DNA from: JAKZVK01 sp965248255
GTDB taxonomy: Bacteria > Acidobacteriota > Terriglobia > Bryobacterales > UBA6623
Direction: 5' to 3'
DNA length: 64,000 nucleotides
Assembly: GCA_965248255.1 (NCBI GenBank)
Contig: CBDFIW010000004.1
Span: forward strand, 2,294,001 to 2,358,000
Numbering within the stretch: the stretch's first letter is position 1; each line of letters starts with the position of its first letter. Under the pieces are notes generated by a model. That model was not told where the DNA came from, made no database searches, and worked only from the letters and a program-made list of their open reading frames with translations. Positions 9,412 to 19,338 of the stretch are shown in pieces. The position numbers and the translations under genes were made by a program.

Positions 9412-9521
9412 AAAAGGTTCCCGACCGCCTATCGCCCGCCCAGGGGAAACCTACGGACGGGACGACGCCGCTTGACGGCTCCCAAACCTGCTCCTCAAAC
9501 ACGACGCTGGGAGTTGGCGGC

Positions 9522-11318
9522 CTATTGGAAGCGGACCTCCACAACGTTGGTCACCTGGCCGTCGACGATCAGTTGGACTTCCAGTGTGCCGTCGTTGATA
9601 AAGCGGCGGGGGATGCGTCCGACGTTGACCTGATCGAGCCCGAAGAATCCTGGCGCGGGCGCGAAACTGAATACCGGCACCTCATCCCCGCCGATGGTTG
9701 CCTGCACGTTTTCCGCCAAGCGGACCCCGGTGCCAAACAAGACAAGGAACACCTGATCCCCCGGCGGGCCGAGGTCGATGGGCACAAGGGACAAATCATC
9801 TGGGTCAAAGACCAGTTCCAGCGGCCGCGCCACTCCGTCGGAGATCCGAAGAAACTGCGCCAGCGCGATCTGCTGGCCCCGGAAGTTATCGGCGAAAAAA
9901 ATGCCCGCACCGGTGCGCGAAATCACGATCGGCGCCGTGGAAGAGACGCCGCTGAACCTTGTCAGCGTAATGGTGGCCGGGCCCAGCGCCGTGTCTTCGT
10001 CGATGTGGAAGTTGATCTGCCTGCCGTCATTGAAGATACCGAACAGCCCGGACGCGCGAGTGTCGCCCTGACTGTCGGTAATCTCGAGAATCGAGCCGCC
10101 AAGCCGTGTCGGCAGCGGACTTGTGGTTCCGACCGCATCGCCCTCGGCCCCATTGAGGACGAACGCCGTAGCGATCGAGTCCGGCGCAAGCCTTGGCCCG
10201 AAACCCGCCGCGTCGACAACGCCCTCCCCGGAGATGAGCGGCTGTTCTTCGTCGCCGGGAAGCAGGATGCGGACCACATTGTTCAGCGAATCGGAGAAAT
10301 AGACGTTCCCAAGAGCATCCACCGTCACCCCGCGGGGGCTGTTGAGATCCGCGCCCGTGGCGGGCCCCCCGTCGCCACCGAAACCGGCTAGGCCCGTTCC
10401 GGCGATTGTCGCAATCGCTCCGGCGAGCAGGCCTTTCGTTGCACCTTCGAGCGCCACTGCGGCCGGCTTCCGCACCTTACGAATGCGGAACGTGGAGTCG
10501 GCAATATAGAGGTTTCCATCTCCGTCCACGGCAACGTCCCAGGGTTCGACCTCCGCTTCGGTGGCCGGGCCGCCATCACCGCCGCCACCACCGCTTCCAT
10601 TGCCGGCGACTGTTGTGATGATTCCGTCCGGGCTGATCATCCGCACGCGGCGATTCAATGTATCGGCGAAGAACACATGGCCGGCGCTATCGACAGCGAC
10701 TCCGGTGGGAGTGTTGAGTTGTGCGCTGCTGCCCTGACCACCGTCCCCGCTGAAACCCGCCGCGCCAGTACCGGCTATAGTGGTGATCGTTCCGGAGAAG
10801 TCATTTTTTCGAATCCGGTGATTCGAGCGGTCAGCGACGAAAACGTTGCCCTCCGAATCGACGGCGACGGCGGAAGGACTATTCAACGCGGCCGCCGCGG
10901 CTGGCCCGCCGTCCCCGCCGAAGCCCGGATTGCCACTACCGGCCAAGGTGCTGATCGTTCCGTCGGGTGCCAGCCTGCGGATCCGGTGGTTCAGGCGGTC
11001 GGCGATATAGACGTTCCCGGAATGATCCACCGCGACATCACGCGGCTCATTGAGTTGTGCCACACTGCCCAAACCTCCGTCCCCGCTGAAACCGCTTTCT
11101 CCCGTACCGGCCACAGTCGAGATGGTCCCGGCGGGCACAGCCTTGGGCGCGGCATCCATTCCCAGTGCATCCGGACTGACGAACGTAAGCTTCCGAACGC
11201 GGTGATTGAGCGTGTCAGCGATGTAGACGCTGGGCTGGTTGTCGGTTTCCAGCCCGTAGGGCATGAACAGATCCGCCTCTGTGGCCAGGCCGCCGTCCCC
11301 CCCCCTCCCCCCCCCCAT
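9522..11318 (-). pseudogene. NHL-repeat protein, C-terminal part with Solibacter-type C-terminal domain
   Basis: Second half of an exported NHL-repeat gene whose first half (to 12432) is in another frame. It holds about six NHL units with the consensus GTG-GFSGDGG-A-AQL followed by VAVD-GNVYIADRLNHRIRR, which form beta-propeller blades. After the last unit comes a C-terminal domain of about 210 residues with repeated beta motifs (ILEITDSQGD, FHIDEDTALGPATITL, VFLVLFGTGVRLA) that looks like TIGR03437, a domain mostly found in Solibacter-like acidobacteria. The ATG at 11318 lies in the C/G-rich tract and is unlikely to be a true start. Confidence 0.85.
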
Positions 11319-12432
11319 CGTGTCTTCGCCCCGTGACGGGGTTCATCGTGCCCCCTTCGACTTTGCGAACGCGGTGATTGCCGGCGTCGCTGACAAAGAA
11401 CGAGCCAAAATCATCAGCGGTCGCAATCCCATCGGGGGTCCGCATTAGAGAGTTGACGGCCGGCCCCCCATCGCCGCCAAAGCCAAACTCGGCCCCCGCC
11501 ACGGTCTCAATCTGTCCCGCCAGGGTGATCCTTCGCACGCGGCTGTCGATGCTATGGGTCACAAATAGATTGCCCACCTGGTCGAAGGCCAGCTTCCGGG
11601 GGATTCCGAGTTGCGCCGCAACGGCCGACCCGCCGTCGCCCCCGAATGCTCGCGTTCCGTCGCCCGCAAAGGTTGTGATCGTTCCGTCTTTGACCATGCG
11701 GACGCGGTGGTTGCGGGTGTCAGCGATGAACAGAGCCCCGGCGTGGGGTGTGCCGGGCCGTCCGATCACCACCCCGGAAGGCGAGTCCAGTTGCCCATCT
11801 GTGGCCGGGCCCCCATCGCCGCTGAATCCTGAAGTTCCGGTTCCCGCCACGGTCGTGATCACGCCGTCCGGATCGACCCGTCGCACGCGATGGTTCGAGG
11901 TGTCGGCGATGTACAGGTGGCCCGTGCTGTCGAGAAAGACACCTTCCAGATCGCTCAATTGGGCGTCGACTGCCGGCCCGCCGTCGCCCCCGGATCCGAA
12001 CGATCCCGTGCCGGCAACGGTGGTGATAATACCGGCAAGATCCATCTTCCGAACCCGACGGTTGCTCGTGTCGGCGATGTAGACATTCCCAAAGTTGTCC
12101 ACGGCCACATCGGACGGGAAGTTCAGCGTGGCCTCCGCGGCACGCCCCCCGTCCCCGGATGCTCCAATCACTCCGGTTCCGGCGACTGTGGTGATCTGGC
12201 CGCCGCCTGTGATTCGCCGGACGCGATGATGCGACCGGTCCGCAATGAACAGGTTCCCGCTGTTGTCAAGGGCAAGGCCTTGAGGCTCAAACAACAGCGC
12301 CTCCTGCAAGGGGCCGAGATCACCTACCCCGGGCATGCCCGCCACCGTTTCAATCGTGAACGCCGTCGTCGGCTGAGCGGACAGCCCCCATGGGAGCGTC
12401 AGCAGAACAACGAGGAGTAGAGCTTTCTTCAT
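11215..12432 (-). pseudogene. NHL-repeat exported protein, N-terminal part
   Basis: True start is ATG 12432-12430, giving the signal peptide MKKALLLVVLLTLPWGLSAQ; the longer upstream ORF has no support. Six NHL units follow, of the type VAGTGTSGFSGDGGPATDGQL and LYIADTSNHRVRRV. The gene was one reading frame with 9522-11318: the frame breaks in the seventh unit, where a Gly-rich turn is encoded by C9-T-C10 (plus strand) at 11297-11316, and after it the residues to 11215 are out of frame. NHL propellers are secreted binding scaffolds; no substrate can be inferred. The upstream region is cut 131 bases before the start by an IS630 element. Confidence 0.87.
11297..11316. repeat. C9-T-C10 tract at the NHL gene frameshift
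   Basis: Nine C, one T, ten C on the plus strand. It encodes the Gly-rich turn GGG-GGDGG of the seventh NHL unit on the minus strand. The coding frames on either side differ here, and a one-base change in either run would join them. Confidence 0.95.
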
Positions 12433-12575
12433 TCGACGCCGCTCTGAGGGTTCGCCCCGAAATCGCCGTAGCCGCGGGAACTCGGGGGTGTTTCGGAACT
12501 CGGCCGAACGGCTTCGACCGGGGCGAACAGGCCGTCCTGTGATAAGAAGATGCACGCAGACCCTAGTGTAGTGCG

Positions 12576-13306
12576 TCAAGCAGATTGCACCTTATGCAGG
12601 GCGGCACGTCCGCGCTTGACTTTCTCGAGGATGTCGGAGGCGGTCGCGGTCCAGATGAAGGGCGTGGGATGCCCGTTGTGCTGGGCGATGTAGTCGTCAA
12701 TGGCGGCGACGAGCTCGTCCACGCTGCGAAACACGCCGCGGCGCAGGCGCTTGACGGTGAGATCGCGAAAGAATCGCTCGACCATGTTCAGCCACGACGC
12801 CGAGGTCGGGGTGAAATGAATGTGGAAGCGCGGGTGACGATCGAGCCAACGCTTCACAGCGGCATGCTTGTGGGTGGCATAGTTGTCCACGATGAGATGA
12901 AGCTGTTTGTCCTTGGGAGTGCGGCGGTCAATTAAGCGCAGGAAGCGCAGCCATTCCTGGTGGCTGTGTCGGGGCATGCACTCGGCGATCACGCTGCCGT
13001 CAAGGCTGTTGAGCGCCGCAAACAGGGTGGTCGTGCCGTTGCGCTTGTAATCGTGGGTCATCGTTTGGCCGCGTCCCTTTTTGAGCGGCAGGCCGGGCTG
13101 GGTGCGATCGAGGGCTTGGATTTGGGACTTCTCATCGAGCGAGAGAACCAGAGCATGCTCAGGCGGATTGAGATAGAGTCCGACGATGTCGTCGAGTTTC
13201 TCGGCGAAACGCGGGTCATTGCTGAGCTTGAAGGTCTTGATGCGGTGGGGCTTGAGGCCATGGGCGCGCCAAATCCGTCCCACGGTGGAAGCGCTGACGC
13301 CGGCCC
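12576..13306 (-). CDS. IS630 transposase, C-terminal frame (copy b1)
   Basis: Catalytic part of the transposase: VSASTVGRIWRAHGLKPHR, then VLSLDEKSQIQALDRTQ with the first Asp, LHLIVDNYATHKH with the second, and the third acidic residue in SWLNMVERFFRDL. Ends KVQSA and TGA at 12578-12576. The frame is open further upstream but residues encoded before about 13306 are meaningless. It is joined to the N-terminal frame if one of the three C at 13304-13306 is removed, giving TMAAAAGVSAS. Confidence 0.85.
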
Positions 13307-13662
13307 GCGGCGGCCATGGTGCGGCGGCTCCAGTGGGTGGCGTTGGACGGTTTCTCGCGGGTGGTCTTGTGGATGATCTGCTGTACTTTCTGCTTCGAGA
13401 CGGCAGGTTTACGACCGGGCCGTGGGGCGTCTTTTGCAATGCCGGCGATGCTGCTTTCGAGAAAGCGCGTGCGCCAGCGGGCCACCAACTGCCGCGAGAC
13501 ACCGAGCTGTGCGGCGATCTGCTTATTCTCGAGACCGTCGGCGGCCAGCAGGACAATCCTGGCTCGCAGGGCGAGACGAACGGCGACTTGGCGGCCGCGC
13601 GCGTAGCGGTCCAACTGCTTGCATTGCGCTGTGTTCAAAGTTACTGGTTGTGCTCTTCGCAT
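13216..13662 (-). CDS. IS630 transposase, N-terminal frame (copy b1)
   Basis: Starts at ATG 13662-13660 with a strong AGGAGG upstream. MRRAQPVTLNTAQCKQLD leads into a helix-turn-helix (NKQIAAQLGVSRQLVARWRTRFL) and a linker reaching THWSRRTMAAA. Past the single-base insertion at 13304-13306 the residues to 13216 are out of frame. The matching stretch of copy b2 is identical where both exist. Confidence 0.85.
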   Translation of the reverse strand: MRRAQPVTLNTAQCKQLDRYARGRQVAVRLALRARIVLLAADGLENKQIAAQLGVSRQLVARWRTRFLESSIAGIAKDAPRPGRKPAVSKQKVQQIIHKTTREKPSNATHWSRRTMAAAGRRQRFHRGTDLARPWPQAPPHQDLQAQQ

Positions 13663-13732
13663 CCCATGCCTCCTGTTAATAGAGACGATGGGAAGCCAAT
13701 ATAAGTTACATTATTTATGGTGCACTACACTA

Positions 13733-14078
13733 GCTCTGGCTCCCTCCGTCGATGCAGGCAAGCGTACGATGCCGTCCCAGGAGAAAGGGTAACGAAACGG
13801 TTTGTTGATCGTCATCGAGCCTACCACGCCGGCATCCAAGTTTCTCCTCCAAATAAGCCCTAGGTGAGGGCCGGCGCCTCCGGCCAGGGCTGTATTGGCA
13901 ACCGTCCGATAGGAGGGCATGCGGTCCAGGCCTCGGCAGGCGTTCACGCTTTGGGCGTTCCTCGTGCCACTCCATGCCTGCCGGGCCTCGGTTCGAGGCG
14001 GTTTGGTTTGACCCTCGTTTTCGCCTGTCACTACAATGAGTGCGGGCCTTCCGGTCCGCTTCTCCGATTCTTCACTGC
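13733..14078. other. Intergenic region upstream of uvrA
   Basis: 346 bases between IS630 copy b1 and uvrA. A minus-strand open frame reads through it (TVANTALAGGAGPHLGLIW, then GSMTINKPFRYPFSWDGIV) and has some coding flavour, but it starts nowhere convincing and ends inside the IS, so it may be a gene remnant. The uvrA promoter should lie here; no clear -35/-10 pair was identified. Confidence 0.4.
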
Positions 14079-16880
14079 ATGCTTGATCGAATTATCGTCC
14101 GCGGTGCACGGCAGCACAATCTCAAGAACGTCCACGTAGAGATTCCGCGCAACAGCCTAACAGTCGTCACCGGCCTGAGCGGCTCCGGCAAGTCGTCTCT
14201 CGCCTTCGACACGATCTACGCCGAGGGCCAGCGCCGCTACGTCGAAACGCTCTCGCCCTACGCCCGCCAGTTCCTCGATCAGATGGAGCGTCCCGATGTC
14301 GACTCGATCGACGGCCTCAGCCCGGCGCTCTCGATCGAGCAGAGGACCACCAGCCGCAGTCCGCGCTCGACGGTCGGCACGATCACCGAGATCTACGATT
14401 ATCTGAGGCTACTCTACTCGTCGATCGGCATCCCTCACTGTCCCAACTGCGCCGTCCCCATCAGCCGTCAGTCGAACGAGCAGATCGTTAGCAGAGTTCT
14501 CAAACAGCAGCTCGGCAAGAAAGTGATGATCCTGGCACCCATCATCCGGGGACGCAAGGGGATCTACCGCAAGGAACTCGAAGACCTGTCGCGCTCGGGC
14601 TTCGTCAAGGTCCGCGTCGACGGGGAGCTGTATTCGCTCGATGAGCACATCGCGCTGGACCGCAGGCGCAGCCACACAATTGAGGTGGTCGTCGATCGGC
14701 TCAGTGTGCGCAAGGGCTTGGGCAAGCGCCTCGAGAACTCAATCAAAACAGCCACGCGGCTCGCCGGCGGGCTCGTGACCGTATTGGAGGAAGGCGCCGG
14801 CGAGCGGCTGTACTCAGAAAAGCTGGCCTGCACCGAGTGCGGCACCAGCGTGCCGGCATTCGAGCCGCGGTCGTTTTCGTTCAACAGCCCCTACGGCGCC
14901 TGCGAGGCTTGCAGCGGCCTCGGCAGCCGCTGGGAGTTCGACCCCGCCAAGGTCATCGCCGACACGTCAAAGCCGCTGCTCGACGGAGGCATTGCGCAGG
15001 GCCTGCTCGCCCCGCGTGTCGAGCGATCGCTGACGGCGGGCGCGAAGTCTGCTCGGATCCCGCTTGACAAGACCTTCGATCAGCTCAGTGCGCAGCAACA
15101 GAAGCGCCTGCTCTACGGGGAGCAACGTTCAAACGGGGCCCGCAACAGCCGGCCGTTTTCCGGCCTGCTGCAGGTACTGGAAGGATGGCAGGAAACCTAC
15201 GCCACAGACACCTACCGCTCCTGGATGACGGGCTTCATGTCGCCAAGCCCGTGCCCCGACTGCGCCGGGCAGCGGCTTCGTCCCGAAAGCTTGGCCGTGA
15301 AGCTGGCGGACCTGTCGATCTCCGAATTCGCCGCACTGTCGATCACCCGGGCCGTGGACACGATGGACCACCTCGAACTCTCGGAACGCCGGCAACAGGT
15401 CGCCGGCCGCATCGTCGATGAAGTCCGCCGGCGTCTGCGCTTCCTCACCGCCGTGGGACTGGACTACTTGAGCCTGTCTCGTTCGGCAGCCACGCTGTCG
15501 GGCGGCGAGGCCCAGCGGGTGCGGCTGGCGACGCAAATCGGCTCCGAGCTACGCGGCGTGCTCTACGTGCTGGACGAGCCCTCGATCGGTCTCCACGCGC
15601 GTGACAACGACCGCTTGCTGACCACGCTTGGCGCGCTGCGTGACCTGGGCAACACGATTGTCATTGTCGAGCACGACTTTGAGACCATCCGGCGCGCGGA
15701 CTACGTCGTCGATCTGGGCGTCGGCGCGGGCAGGCTTGGGGGTGATCTGGTGGCCAGCGGCACGCCTCAGCAGGTAGCAAAATCCGCCGCTTCGTTGACC
15801 GGGCAGTACCTAAGCGGCAAGAAGGCAGTCCCCGTCCCCGAGACACGGCGCTCACCTAATGGCAAATTGCTGACGGTGCGCGGCGCGCGTGAGCACAACC
15901 TCAAGAGGATTGACGTGGAGTTCCCGCTGGGAACGTTCATTGTGGTGACCGGCGTTTCGGGCAGCGGGAAATCCACGCTGGTGAACGACATTCTCTATCC
16001 TGCGCTGGCACGCAAGATCTATCGCTCGAACGCCGCGCCGGGAAGCCACGAAGGCATCGACGGCGGCGACCAAGTCGACAAGGTAATCCGCATCGACCAG
16101 TCGCCGATTGGCCGCACCCCGCGCTCAAACCCCGCCACCTACACTGGCGTGTTCACGCCCATCCGGGCGCTCTACGCCATGTTGCCGGAATCGCGAGCAC
16201 GCGGCTACCAGCAAGGGCGGTTCAGCTTCAACGTTAAGGGCGGGCGCTGTGAAGTGTGCCGAGGCGGTGGGCAGTCGCGTATCGAGATGAGCTTTCTGCC
16301 CGACGTTTATGTCACGTGCGACGCCTGCCGCGGACACCGCTACAACCACGAGACGCTCCAGGTGAAATACAAAGGCCGCTCGATCGCCGACCTACTCGAG
16401 TCGACCGTCGAAGAGGTGCTTCCCGTGACGGAAAACATCCCCCAGATCCATGCGAAGTTGAAGACCCTGCTCGACGTCGGGCTGGGCTACATTCACCTGG
16501 GGCAGTCGTCGACGACTCTCTCCGGTGGCGAGGCACAACGTATCAAGCTGGCCCGCGAGCTGAGCAAGCGGCAGACGGGGCGTACGCTCTACCTGCTCGA
16601 TGAGCCCACGACAGGACTGCACTTCGAGGACGTGACCAAGCTACTGGAAGTGCTGCATCGCCTGACCGACCTGGGCAACACCATCGTTGTCATCGAGCAC
16701 AACCCCGACGTGATCAAGGCTGCGGATTGGATCATCGACCTCGGTCCGGAAGGCGGTGAGGAGGGCGGCGAGGTGGTCGCCTGCGGCCCGCCGGAAAAGG
16801 TGATGCGCTCCAAAAAAAGCTACACCGGGCGGATGCTCGCGAAGGTGTTGGGGTCGGGGGTCAGAAAGAAGACGTCTTGA
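14079..16880 (+). CDS. uvrA: Excinuclease ABC subunit A (UvrA)
   Basis: 933 residues, the normal length. UvrA finds DNA lesions and loads UvrB in nucleotide excision repair. Two ABC ATPase halves are present: first Walker A GLSGSGKSS with signature SLSRSAATLSGGEAQRVRLA and VLDEPSIGLH; second Walker A GVSGSGKST, signature TTLSGGEAQRIKLA and LLDEPTTGLH. Zinc-module cysteines are seen as HCPNC, CTECG with CEACSG, and CEVCRGGG with CDACRGH. The ATG at 14079 (MLDRIIVRGARQHNLK) is the standard UvrA start; the frame is open 13 codons further but without family support. Intact and single-gene; the flanking genes do not suggest an operon. Confidence 0.97.
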   Translation: MLDRIIVRGARQHNLKNVHVEIPRNSLTVVTGLSGSGKSSLAFDTIYAEGQRRYVETLSPYARQFLDQMERPDVDSIDGLSPALSIEQRTTSRSPRSTVGTITEIYDYLRLLYSSIGIPHCPNCAVPISRQSNEQIVSRVLKQQLGKKVMILAPIIRGRKGIYRKELEDLSRSGFVKVRVDGELYSLDEHIALDRRRSHTIEVVVDRLSVRKGLGKRLENSIKTATRLAGGLVTVLEEGAGERLYSEKLACTECGTSVPAFEPRSFSFNSPYGACEACSGLGSRWEFDPAKVIADTSKPLLDGGIAQGLLAPRVERSLTAGAKSARIPLDKTFDQLSAQQQKRLLYGEQRSNGARNSRPFSGLLQVLEGWQETYATDTYRSWMTGFMSPSPCPDCAGQRLRPESLAVKLADLSISEFAALSITRAVDTMDHLELSERRQQVAGRIVDEVRRRLRFLTAVGLDYLSLSRSAATLSGGEAQRVRLATQIGSELRGVLYVLDEPSIGLHARDNDRLLTTLGALRDLGNTIVIVEHDFETIRRADYVVDLGVGAGRLGGDLVASGTPQQVAKSAASLTGQYLSGKKAVPVPETRRSPNGKLLTVRGAREHNLKRIDVEFPLGTFIVVTGVSGSGKSTLVNDILYPALARKIYRSNAAPGSHEGIDGGDQVDKVIRIDQSPIGRTPRSNPATYTGVFTPIRALYAMLPESRARGYQQGRFSFNVKGGRCEVCRGGGQSRIEMSFLPDVYVTCDACRGHRYNHETLQVKYKGRSIADLLESTVEEVLPVTENIPQIHAKLKTLLDVGLGYIHLGQSSTTLSGGEAQRIKLARELSKRQTGRTLYLLDEPTTGLHFEDVTKLLEVLHRLTDLGNTIVVIEHNPDVIKAADWIIDLGPEGGEEGGEVVACGPPEKVMRSKKSYTGRMLAKVLGSGVRKKTS

Positions 16881-16907
16881 ACGCCGGCGGCGAGTTGAGA
16901 CTTACTC

Positions 16908-17366
16908 TTACTCCTGCCAATACGCCTCAGCCTGCTCCTTCCATCGAAGCAGTTGTCGACGGAGGGAACGGGAGTAGGGAATCAGCGCGGCCCGCAGCTC
17001 TTCCATGAGGGTGCGTGTGTCGCTCTTGATGTTTTCCACCTGCTCGTCCGCCAGGCGTTGTGGTTCTTCCAACGCCCCCCGCTGCTCTCTCGAGGCTTCC
17101 TCCATCTCTTCTCGTAGCCAGCCGGCCTCCTTGCGTAGCCGGCGGCCCTCCCTATTGAGCGTCTTCGATGTCCCGCCCAGCGCGGTCCGCGCTTCCTGGC
17201 CAAGTGCAAGTGCGTCACGCTTGACTCGGTCCGAACCGTCATGTAGCGCTTGGGAGACGTCTTGATCGCTGGCGTCCATCAAAAGCAACGCCAACACCGC
17301 CAGGAGCAGCATCATGGTCACGAAGATGAGTAAGCGCACGAGGAACCTCCTGTCACCCACTTTCAT
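16908..17366 (-). CDS. Single-pass membrane protein with long coiled coil
   Basis: 152 residues from ATG 17366 (MKVGDRRFLVRLL), preceded by AGGTTGGTAC-type sequence. One N-terminal transmembrane helix (LLIFVTMMLLLAVLALLLM, about residues 10-29) is followed by a charged, heptad-rich segment (EGRRLRKEAGWLREEMEEA and similar) predicted as coiled coil, ending RWKEQAEAYWQE. Family not recognised; the layout resembles small envelope stress or YtxH-like proteins, but that is only a resemblance. It is divergent from the uracil-DNA glycosylase gene, with 94 bases between starts. Confidence 0.7.
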   Translation of the reverse strand: MKVGDRRFLVRLLIFVTMMLLLAVLALLLMDASDQDVSQALHDGSDRVKRDALALGQEARTALGGTSKTLNREGRRLRKEAGWLREEMEEASREQRGALEEPQRLADEQVENIKSDTRTLMEELRAALIPYSRSLRRQLLRWKEQAEAYWQE

Positions 17367-17460
17367 TATGTACCAACAAGGTCGACAGAGAGTAAGTACG
17401 GGCACGGGCGGGACGGGGCGATTCGCTCAGTCTTTGGTAATGTGGTGGCGGAGTATCAAC

Positions 17461-18306
17461 ATGGCCGATCCTCACTCCTCCCTGATTGCTCACTTGCGCT
17501 TCTATCAAGACCTAGGCATTCAAGAAGTCCTCATGCCTCAAGGCCGCCCGTTGCGCTCGGCAAATCCAGGCAAGCCCGACAGCATCCGCTCTCCCGGCCC
17601 AAGCCCCCGTCCGCCTGTCCACGCCGACTCCGAACCTGCGCCCGAATGGAACTACCGGCCGCCGGCCGGCCTGTTTGGGAGCCGTGAAGACGCAGCCAGC
17701 GACGGCAAGCGGGACCCGCTTACGATCCTCAACCAAGTCCAGGACAACATCGGCGATTGCACCCGCTGTGTGCTCCACAAGGGGCGCACGAACATCGTGT
17801 TTGGCGTGGGCAACCCCAACGCCAAGCTGCTGTTCGTGGGCGAGGGGCCTGGGGCCGACGAGGATGCCCAAGGGATACCGTTCGTCGGCCGCGCCGGCCG
17901 GCTCCTGACGCAGATGATCAACAACACCGCGTCGAAGGAAGGGATCGCGATCCAACGCGACGACGTCTACATCTGCAACATCGTCAAGTGCCGTCCGCCG
18001 GACAACCGCGCGCCCGAGCCCGACGAGATGAAGACCTGCGGCCAGTTCCTCGACCGTCAGTTAGACGCGATCCGCCCGCGCGCCATCTGTGTCCTGGGAG
18101 GTACGGCCGCCAAGTATCTGCTCCAGAGCCGTCAGGGGATCACCAAGATCCGTGGCCGCTGGCACGACTGGCGCGGCATCCCCGTCATGCCCACCTTTCA
18201 TCCGTCCTTCCTCCTGCGGGCCTACAACAAGGAAGGGAAGGTGCAAGCCTGGCAGGATCTGAAGAAGGTCCTCCACTACGTCTACGACTGGCCAGGTTTC
18301 CCCTAG
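17461..18306 (+). CDS. Uracil-DNA glycosylase, family 4 type
   Basis: 281 residues. Removes uracil from DNA to start base excision repair. The core carries the family motif GEGPGADEDAQGIPFVGRAG and the C-terminal HPSFLLR, with cysteines in GDCTRCVLH, MKTCGQF and AICVLGG placed as 4Fe-4S ligands expected in family 4 enzymes. The N-terminal 85 residues are Pro-rich and variable, as is common in the family. I chose ATG 17461 because GGAG lies 7 bases upstream; the frame is open to 17314 but that part overlaps the divergent coiled-coil gene. Lies between uvrA and the Sir2 gene but on its own transcript. Confidence 0.92.
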   Translation: MADPHSSLIAHLRFYQDLGIQEVLMPQGRPLRSANPGKPDSIRSPGPSPRPPVHADSEPAPEWNYRPPAGLFGSREDAASDGKRDPLTILNQVQDNIGDCTRCVLHKGRTNIVFGVGNPNAKLLFVGEGPGADEDAQGIPFVGRAGRLLTQMINNTASKEGIAIQRDDVYICNIVKCRPPDNRAPEPDEMKTCGQFLDRQLDAIRPRAICVLGGTAAKYLLQSRQGITKIRGRWHDWRGIPVMPTFHPSFLLRAYNKEGKVQAWQDLKKVLHYVYDWPGFP

Positions 18307-18318
18307 TGGAATGTCGGC

Positions 18319-18344
18319 GTAGGGGCGGGCCGCTGTGCCCGCCC
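18319..18344. repeat. Intergenic palindrome (GTAGGGGCGGGC family)
   Basis: GTAGGGGCGGGC followed by a short loop and GCCCGCCC; degenerate relative of the perfect palindrome at 7976-8005. It lies between the convergent uracil-DNA glycosylase and Sir2 genes and could terminate either transcript. Confidence 0.6.
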
Positions 18345-18406
18345 GGCTGCTCTTCACGCCTGCGTTGCGGGACAGGAAACAGGGGCGGGACGGCGGGCGC
18401 AGCGTG

Positions 18407-19204
18407 CTACGCCTCGACGCCGGCCTTGGATTGCAGCCCCACCATCGCGGGCAATACCCGTCCGATCTCGGCGTGAAACACAAGGTCGGCCGAGCCGTCG
18501 AGCGGGGTGGGCTCGCGGTTGATGATGATCAGCTTGGCGCCTTGTTGCTTGGCGATGAGTGGCAGGCCCGCGGCGGGCTGCACGACCAGCGATGACCCCA
18601 CGGCTAGAAAAAGATCGCACGCCTGGGAGGCTTCATGCGCCCGTAGAGGCACGTCCTGTGGCATCGATTGTCCGAAAGAGACCGTCGCGGGCTTGAGTAG
18701 GCCACCGCAGGCGCGGCACCTCGGAGCCGGCTCTCCGGCGTGCACACGATCGACCGCCTCGTCCATCGAGATGCGGTCGCCACAGGTTAGACAGGCTGCT
18801 TCGGTTGTCGTGCCGTGGAGTTCCAGGACCAACTCCGCGGTCAGGCCCGAGCGCTGGTGAAGGCGCTCGATGTTCTGCGTGATCATCGCGGTCAGCTTGC
18901 CGCGCCGCTCGAGTTCGACGAATGCCAGATGGCCCGCATTGGGTTTCGCGTCGCGCATCTCGGGCCAGCTCTCGACTTTCTGGCGCCACGCTTCGACGCG
19001 GTCCTCCTCGTTGGCGACGAACTCTTGAAAGTAGACCGTGCGGTTGCGAGCCCAGACACCGTTGGGACTCCGGAAGTCCGATACGCCCGATTCGGTCGAA
19101 ATACCGGCGCCGGTGAACCCGACGATGCGGGATGCTTGGTCAACCCATTCTTGCGCCTGCGCGAGGCTCACTTGTTCCTTACCGGTCCCAAGTCCACGAT
19201 CCAT
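18407..19204 (-). CDS. Sir2-family NAD-dependent protein deacylase
   Basis: 265 residues. Sirtuins remove acyl groups from lysines using NAD. Motifs: GFTGAGISTESGVSDFRSP near the N-terminus (NAD binding), TQNIERLHQRSG, the catalytic His in LELHG, a Zn site made of CLTC and CRAC, FGQSMP, and AVGSSLVVQPAAGLP. The start ATG 19204 (MDRGLGTGKEQVSLAQ) is chosen because the 100 codons upstream in the same open frame show no family similarity. NIERLH in place of the usual NIDxLH is a mild variant. Confidence 0.93.
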   Translation of the reverse strand: MDRGLGTGKEQVSLAQAQEWVDQASRIVGFTGAGISTESGVSDFRSPNGVWARNRTVYFQEFVANEEDRVEAWRQKVESWPEMRDAKPNAGHLAFVELERRGKLTAMITQNIERLHQRSGLTAELVLELHGTTTEAACLTCGDRISMDEAVDRVHAGEPAPRCRACGGLLKPATVSFGQSMPQDVPLRAHEASQACDLFLAVGSSLVVQPAAGLPLIAKQQGAKLIIINREPTPLDGSADLVFHAEIGRVLPAMVGLQSKAGVEA

Positions 19205-19338
19205 TTGTGACCCGTCGAGACTTGCAGCGGTGCGGTGGCAGTGTAAGACGACGGCTGGTGGAATCTCGCGGAGATGTCCTAGGTGTAGGAGCACCCAGCG
19301 ACCTGAACCCACTGCTAAGTTTTCGTTGCGACAGTCCG

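Larger units (their letters stand above)
12566..13730 (-). mobile_element. IS630-family insertion sequence (copy b1, full length)
   Basis: 1,165 bp between duplicated TA dinucleotides (12564-12565 and 13731-13732). The terminal inverted repeat is GTGTAGTGC. A shorter copy of the same element is at 28151-28978. It sits in the promoter side of the NHL gene. Its transposase is broken by one extra base. Confidence 0.93.

Noticed and set aside
14040..14078. Upstream start of uvrA at 14040
   Set aside because: UvrA proteins begin at MLDRI-type sequence, here ATG 14079; the 13 extra codons are not conserved.
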